A stretch of DNA of 64,000 bases from Emergomyces orientalis. Lineage: Eukaryota; Ascomycota; Eurotiomycetes; Onygenales; Ajellomycetaceae. The notes below the pieces were generated by a model. That model saw only the letters and a program-made list of their open reading frames with translations. It was not told the origin of the DNA and searched no databases. Location of the stretch: assembly GCA_002110485.1 (NCBI GenBank), contig MOWL01000069.1, forward strand, positions 682,001-746,000. The letters are read 5' to 3'. The position numbers and the translations under genes are program-made. Each line of letters starts with the position of its first letter. Within the stretch, counting starts at the first letter, position 1. Positions 58,498-64,000 of the stretch are shown in pieces.

Positions 58498-59762
58498 TTA
58501 CGTCGAGTCGTCCGATACGTTAGGCTCGGAAGGCATACCCGGCCAGTGGCTCCGAATCGCCTCTGCGATAGCCGTATATCCTTGCGGTCTAGGATGGAAG
58601 ACGCGCGCCAGACCAGGTTGATTGGGATATTGATTGGCGGAGAAATCATCGTCGTCCTCATCGTCGCCTGGAGCCCTACGTAGCAGCCGAGGATCTTCCG
58701 AATGGTGCTCATGGACAATCGCAATCCCACAAGCGGCTCGGTGGCCCCAATCGCCCGAATTCAGCGACTGCTGCGCGCAAGCGTCCATATCGACGTCGTC
58801 AAAAGTCAAGTTCTTAGAGCGGAAATCAACATCGAAGAACCATGTATCCTCGCCATCACTTGGCTTTGGTTTACCTGGCCGGCAGAAAAGATGGCCCTTG
58901 AATTTCGGAGCCCAGTCGACCCACATGATCCTGTCGTCGCCCCTGTCCTCAATAATCTCGAGGATCCTGCTGTTCAGGTGGAGAGAGATTTCGTTTAGTT
59001 GGCGACGTAAATTCACCGTAAGCTTCGGCCGCCACATTTTCCAATATCCGAACGACTTCCTATTGCACTCGTCGGTAAGGGCTTCGTCGAAGAAGGGGCT
59101 ATATCCTAGCACTAGGAGGCGAAAATGAGGCCCGGTCCCCTTGGCCAAGATAGCGGTCAGGGTCTTATGATACGCATCTGCAAATTCAACACTGGAGATG
59201 AGTTTCATCGATTTCTGCAGCTGTTCTTTGCAACTTCCCGATCGGATGCCGTAAAAGCGATAAACACATGCGTTAAGGATATCAAAGAAACCAGCATCGT
59301 TACCCCCAATCGACAATGTAACCAGATCCGTCGGTGTGAGAGCTTTTATCTGTTTACCGATTGCCTTTTTCTTGCTAAATGAAGTGCCCGGTATACCCAT
59401 CACCGCCCCTGAACAAGCAAGAAACTGGAAAGCGTACTTTTTTCCGAGTATGCCGGTGCGGATCAACTGCATTGGATAGCTGTCCTTAAACCGCCAGCAG
59501 GTATGATGAAGTTCTTTGCCAGCGTCGATCCCTGAGGCGTAGCTGTCCCCCAGTGCTGCATAATTTATTACGGCGGTGGGATTCGTTTGGTTTTCGTCGA
59601 CGAAAGCTGTGATTGGAGAATTTTTTCAGGCTTTGTCGGTGTTCAAAGGAAATTGCTTTTGTAGTACTTACGCGATGGCAATGCCTTGGCAAAATAGGAA
59701 GAAAGTTGAAAGGCTAATGAGAAATAGACAAAACAAGACTTTATGGATGTTGAGAGAGGCAT
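58498..59762 (-). CDS. Secreted SGNH/GDSL hydrolase
   Basis: Exons 59672-59762 and 58498-59606 (minus) give 399 aa. Residues 1 to about 28 form a signal peptide with a Phe/Leu core. The SGNH blocks are present: nucleophile Ser52 in LGDSYASG, a Gly in LACSGAVM, Asn133 in SIGGND, and the catalytic histidine (about 368) in VFHPRPQGY. These predict an extracellular esterase or lipase. The position before the catalytic His has Val-Phe rather than an Asp, as in some families of the superfamily that work without the acid. The C-terminal third has an acidic run (GDDEDDDDF). The short first exon is needed for both the signal peptide and the nucleophile block, so splicing is well supported. The substrate cannot be told from sequence. 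Confidence 0.88.
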
Positions 59763-60480
59763 TATTAGAAGGGATTACGGGTGGAAAATACATAGAATGG
59801 CTGTAAAACGTGGGTAATGACTGTAGATGAGGTTCACGTCAGCTTGCCCCTTTTGCATGTATTTGATGATAACAATACATTATCTGCCAGCTACGGCGAG
59901 AGACAATGCAAGAGTCCGGGTTTTATTGAGAGCTGGCAGGTTCTATCCCGTAAGTTTATATCGGGTTCGTGCCTGCTCGGATACATGATGTATGTGTACT
60001 TTTACATGCACTGCAACTTTCCGACAGGGAAACCATCGCCCTGCTCAACCATAACGGAGACAAGCTATATTACATATAGACAGGGCCTGCTTTGAGCTGC
60101 GGTCGTAGAGAGTGGGCGTCAAACACCTTTAGATGTGGTATATCTGAGGCTGTTAGTCAGTAAGAGGAGCTAAACTTTAGTTAAGGGGTTATCTCACTCT
60201 CTCTTTTTAACATCTTCTACAACAATGCTCAACTATCCACATGACAATGGCCAAATAAAAAGAGCCTAGATATCAGATGAGGTAGGAAAAAACTTGATGT
60301 TGTTTTGAATTCTGTCAAGCAGGAGAGGAGACCACTTAGACAGCATCGCAGTCACCTGATCGCGATGACAACAGTAAAGTTGGACAGTGATCTCCTGCAG
60401 GAAATATATAATATGTTACGATAACTCCTTACTTGCATATATACGTGTATAACTTAACCTTGTGCGGGCGAAACTGGAGT
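59763..60480. other. Divergent intergenic region
   Basis: Upstream DNA of the SGNH hydrolase (minus) and the oxygenase (plus). No gene or obvious element is seen. Confidence 0.55.
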
Positions 60481-61887
60481 ATGAATACAAAAAATATGCA
60501 GCATCAGCAACGTGGGAGTGAAGGCAACGATGACAATGAGTTCTCTGCCCATATACTACTAGTCGTCGATTTCTCCAGCTGGACACCAAAAAGCACACCA
60601 GAACAACTTGTGAAAGTTGCCAAAGAGATCGTGTCAGCATGTGAGAATGTTGGCTTTGTATATATCATCAACCATGACATTTCCCCGGAGCGGCTGGCGG
60701 AGGCTTTCGCATGGTCAAAAAGGTTTTTTGACCTCACCCCGGAGCAAAAGCTCCAAGCACCGCACCCAGACGGTTCCTCGATCCATCGGGGATATTCATG
60801 GCCCGGCCTCGAGAAAGTATCACAGGCAATGGGCGATAAGGACATACCAGAATTAGCGAAGAAACTGCGAGAGATTTCCGATTATAAGGTATCTTGAGTC
60901 ACACACCGTTTAATGCATGATATAGCATGCCATCAAAATGCTCTCACAAATAGGCCAAGATATATCAGTTATTGTGCTCATATTTTGTTTATTTTCCAGG
61001 AAAGTTACGACATGGGGAGTGATGAGGATTCGTACCAGCCAAACCTCTGGATTACCGAAGATACACTTCCTGGCTTTCGAAGCTTTATGATCGAGTTCTA
61101 CTGGGAATGCTTCAGAGTTGCTAGTGATATACTCAGAGCAATTTCCATTGGCATTGGTCTTGAGGACGAGAATCACCTTCTCAAATTACATTCTGGCCAT
61201 AATAACTAACTTCGCCTCCTCCATTATCCTCCCTTACCGGCCGCAACGTTGGAGAACGAACAATATGCTCGTATGCCTGCACACACAGATTGGAGCTCCA
61301 TAACTATGCTCTTCCAGGATGATGGTGGTGGTTTAGAAGTGGAAAATGTCAAGCGGCCAGGCGAGTTCATTTCAGCCACCCCGATTAAAAACACCATTGT
61401 CATGAACGTTGGGGATCTACTCCAAAGATGGAGTAATGGTAAGGTGCCATCTACTATTTTATATAACGGATTTGTATACCCTGTACCTCCCACCCGAAGG
61501 CGCAAAAATAACGGCGCTAAGGGTCAAAAAAGAAGGAGATGGGTTTCAAGCCCTTCATAATAAGCCATGGAATTATGGGCCTCTCAAGATCCTAACTTGC
61601 TCGTTGATCTACTCGCAGATAACCTTCGCTCCACCTCTCATCGCGTTACTATGCCGCCTCTCACGGATCGAGTTGATGGATCCAATCGTATGGTTAGGGA
61701 GCGTTACTCTATCCCGTATTTCGTCGCTCCCGACCCAACATCTGTTGTAGAATGCCTTCCCACTTGCACTAGCGCGAGCAACCCACCCAAATATCTTCCC
61801 ATTTCACAGGGTGAATATAACCGAATCCGGGCGATTATGCACTACCCAAACAAAGCTGCTGAAGTTGGGAGCGGAAAAGCTTATTGA
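60481..61887 (+). pseudogene. 2-oxoglutarate/Fe(II) dioxygenase, isopenicillin N synthase-like, one in-frame stop
   Basis: Exons 60481-60888, 61000-61438 and 61619-61887 read as a complete 371-codon oxygenase except for TAA at codon 206 (61207-61209). The stop lies between HSGHNN and LRLLHYPP, where family members usually have Gln. The iron ligands His231, Asp233 (MPAHTDW) and His290 (TSHRV), and the 2-oxoglutarate pair Arg311/Ser313 (RYSIPYF), are all intact, as is the N-terminal DIOX_N-like block (NVGFVYIINHDI). The stop removes every catalytic residue from the product. CAA to TAA by one C to T change is the simplest cause. Relatives act in secondary metabolism or on small molecules. The role of the ancestor is unknown. 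A sequencing error or readthrough is the alternative. Confidence 0.82.
61207..61209 (+). other. Premature TAA in the oxygenase frame
   Basis: In-frame TAA within the HNN-LRLLHYPP block. No GT-AG pair around it would splice it out while keeping the conserved residues on both sides. A CpA to TpA change from CAA would create it. Confidence 0.75.
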
Positions 61888-62550
61888 GAATGGAAGTTTG
61901 GTTCGATATGAGTTAGCAGTCGATCAATCCTGTTGGCGGCTATGACGTCAAATTTGTTTCCGGATATTGCGTTTATCTCGGGACTTTATACTTTTCTGTC
62001 TTAAATGACCAGTTCGGAATTGAGCTGTGAGCCAAAATTGTCATCATACCCAAGTCCATGCCACTAGCCATACAGTTGTATGCGGGTTGGTACCTTTGTT
62101 TTTCGATATCTTTTTTGCAAGAAATTGTTAATCCAATTCCTTAGGAAAGAGCGATGAAACATATCTCAGTGGAATGAAATTAATATTTTGTTTTCGTGCA
62201 TTATATATTATATCGTATTCCGTGTGGGATATTAAATAATTTGTCTCCCGTCCTATATACATTAAATGGTCATCATACCTAGGACACTTAACTTCCCAGT
62301 TGAGTATAGAAACACCCCACCAGATAACACCATCATACAGTGTGCATATCCAAAAATAACTCCAGCAATTAGACAAAAATACCACTCGAGATCCGTATAA
62401 TAGAGGAATATAACCCAATCTAACCCACTCCATCAACACCAAATATATTTTCCAAAGAAACCAATTATATATTCAAAAATGTCTTCCAAATCAGGGCGGC
62501 CAGTGTCCAACATCTGCCCGAAAAATTGTTACTATTTATATCAGACACCT
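61888..62550. other. Convergent AT-rich intergenic region
   Basis: 3' flanks of the oxygenase and F-box genes. AT-rich with no gene. The open frame at 62128-62442 (minus) has no recognisable domain. Confidence 0.55.
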
Positions 62551-63757
62551 TCAGCCCGTACCGTTTGAGCTTCGAATAACGCTAATTAAACAACCCCTTT
62601 CCTTGTTTTCATACAAGGGAACATGGAACTTTGGCTTTTCGTCGTCAATAGAATCACCACACCTCCACCCGAAATCGGCTCGTATATCCAGTTTGAATCG
62701 CGCAGAGTTCCATGTAGAGTCCATCGCAAATGGGCCAGTCCTTTCGTCAGGCATGGAGGACTCGACGGCTCTGGCTTTTGCTCGGTTTCCCAGTTTCACG
62801 TTGATTGGGCGGAGAATTCGTGCCTGGAGCATGACATAACGATCTGACATTTCCCCAAGTGTGTCCAGTGGCTGGATATTGAAATCGAAGATGGCGTCGC
62901 ATTTGTCACAATGTCGCGGGGTTTTGGTGCATTTGTGGCAGGAAAAAGTTTCCGGGTGGTTCATGACTTTGCAGTAGACCATGTCCCAAAGCTCAGGGTC
63001 TTTAGGAAACTTCAAATGGTCGCACGCTTTGATGGAAGAGTTTTGGATCTGAGGGCCGAAGAAATCATCGCGGTCGAACACTTCGTCATAGTCGACACGG
63101 ATGGTAATATTTTTTTCTCCCGCTGTTTCGGATACGTCTGGGAACTGCATTTCCCCTTCAGGCACGATTACGGCATAGGTATAACGTCCGTCTGAGCGTT
63201 CGGAAATCCGGTCAGATAAAGTATCGGAGATAAATTCTTCGGATGTTTCGTCAACATTCTTGAAGTTGGATATGTAGATTCCACGGCTCATGCCGTTATG
63301 CATGATCCGCCATTCACCAGTTTCGGCTAATTCGATGCGCCCTTCGGAGGTAAAGCTGGGAGCACATCTAACGGAGCTGTTTCGCTTTTTTGTGTGCATT
63401 TTGAGGCACCAGACGCAGGCGTTGTCCTTGGGCGAGTCCCGCTGCAAACCCTGAAGAAATTTAAATCGTTCGTATTCCATTGGGAATGGTTCGTGGCATG
63501 AACGGCTCCAAAGTTCAGACACTCGAGGCATATCCATGGCTTTGAAATCCCTTTTAGTGAAGAATCGGTGTGCCCCTAAAAATTGTACGTTAAACGTGCT
63601 CCTGCCTTGGGGGTCAAAAGCTAATAAACTTACCCTTGCAGGTAAGGGCGAGTGAGGCTTTGTCCGCTGGGCCGAGGTTTCAGGCAATTTTAAGAAGGAG
63701 CTCGGGCGGAATACCACTGATAGTGACATAATCATTTCTTGATATGGTAGATTGCAT
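62551..63757 (-). pseudogene. F-box protein with one in-frame stop
   Basis: Exons 63634-63757 and 62551-63575 (minus, 58-nt intron) read as 383 codons with one internal TGA at codon 26 (63680-63682). The N-terminus is an F-box, SGIPPELLLKIA, then the stop, then NLGPADKASLALTCKGAHRFF, the standard continuation. The rest is a long domain of the kind found in fungal F-box proteins, with cysteine pairs CVWC and CHKC plus CDKC that may bind zinc. An F-box protein recruits substrates to an SCF ubiquitin ligase, and the substrate is unknown. CGA to TGA is the simplest origin of the stop. An overlapping frame starting at 63798 avoids the TGA but destroys the F-box and reads through the intron, so I do not favour it. 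Initiation downstream could still give an F-box-less protein. Confidence 0.72.
63680..63682 (-). other. Premature TGA in the F-box frame
   Basis: In-frame TGA between LLLKIA and NLGPADKASLALTC, in the first exon and within the F-box itself. No donor or acceptor nearby could remove it in frame. Confidence 0.65.
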
Positions 63758-64000
63758 ATTGCTCCTTCTATTGACGTAACGACCCTTTTGCCGGGCATGA
63801 AGAGTGTTTGCTCGGACGCTGAATAGCCTAGTTATCCTAAATTTCGAACATTTACATATTAAGATCAACAAAAATACAAGGGGAACATATATGTATTATA
63901 TGCATAAAGATATGTTAAGCAAGCCCTGAGACATTCAAAGACCTCGGAATAAGAGGGGAACATACTCGGCCATTCTTGGAAGATGGGCAGCTATGGACTC

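Noticed and set aside
61439..61618. Reading the 180-nt segment after RWSNG in the oxygenase as coding
   Set aside because: It ends in a stop and lacks the distal histidine, while GT-AG removal gives RWSNDNLRSTSHRV, the standard family sequence.
62551..63798. 415-codon frame that reads through the F-box gene without a stop
   Set aside because: It uses a different frame over the first 220 bases, destroys the F-box, and translates a 58-nt sequence with good donor and acceptor sites as coding.

Overview
The window is nuclear DNA of a filamentous ascomycete (Pezizomycotina). The genes carry many short GT-AG introns, intergenic DNA is long and rich in homopolymers and microsatellites, and the genes are typical of the group: a cross-pathway control bZIP with a two-uORF leader, a mitochondrial proton-pumping transhydrogenase, Ypd1, Dpl1 and Sec6. 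The loose spacing and simple-sequence intergenics suggest Eurotiomycetes, perhaps Onygenales, but that placement is inference. I saw no rRNA, tRNA, CRISPR or intact transposon. Exon joins were read by hand from GT-AG sites and frame, and no transcript data were available.

Left part (1-32.5 kb): after about 7.5 kb without a gene come Ypd1 phosphotransfer protein (7553-8447), a secretory-pathway thioredoxin-like membrane protein (10751-11728), peptidyl-tRNA hydrolase 2 (12480-13338), the tri-snRNP protein Snu66/SART1 (14334-16409), mitochondrial aspartate aminotransferase (17684-19493), sphingosine-1-phosphate lyase (20815-22773), mitochondrial ribosomal protein uL30m (23877-24161, minus), exocyst Sec6 (25576-27879, with a long open frame in front), an AKAP7-like 2H phosphoesterase (28256-29575, minus), frataxin (30340-31197) and diphthamide protein Dph3 (32100-32492, minus).

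Middle part (33-51 kb): an unrecognised helical protein (33040-34557, minus), a 6.7-kb gene-free stretch, a PH-domain protein with a repeated basic FGN motif (41284-43393), and a 19-exon nicotinamide nucleotide transhydrogenase (46574-51094, minus) whose reading frame needs a 4-nt microexon.

Right part (55-64 kb): the Gcn4/CpcA-type bZIP gene (56210-57001) has a textbook starvation-control leader. It has a 4-codon uORF1, a 53-codon uORF2, only three ATGs in about 735 nt, and a main frame that stays open for 240 codons upstream of its ATG. Two Gcn4-type TGA(C/G)TCA sites lie upstream. Beyond it are a secreted SGNH/GDSL hydrolase (58498-59762, minus), a 2-oxoglutarate/Fe(II) oxygenase (60481-61887) and an F-box protein (62551-63757, minus). 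The last two are each complete apart from one in-frame stop codon, so this end looks like an accessory, decaying block.

Most genes are housekeeping and not functionally linked. The mitochondrial set (aspartate aminotransferase, uL30m, frataxin, transhydrogenase) and the translation set (Pth2, Dph3, uL30m, CpcA) are scattered rather than clustered.
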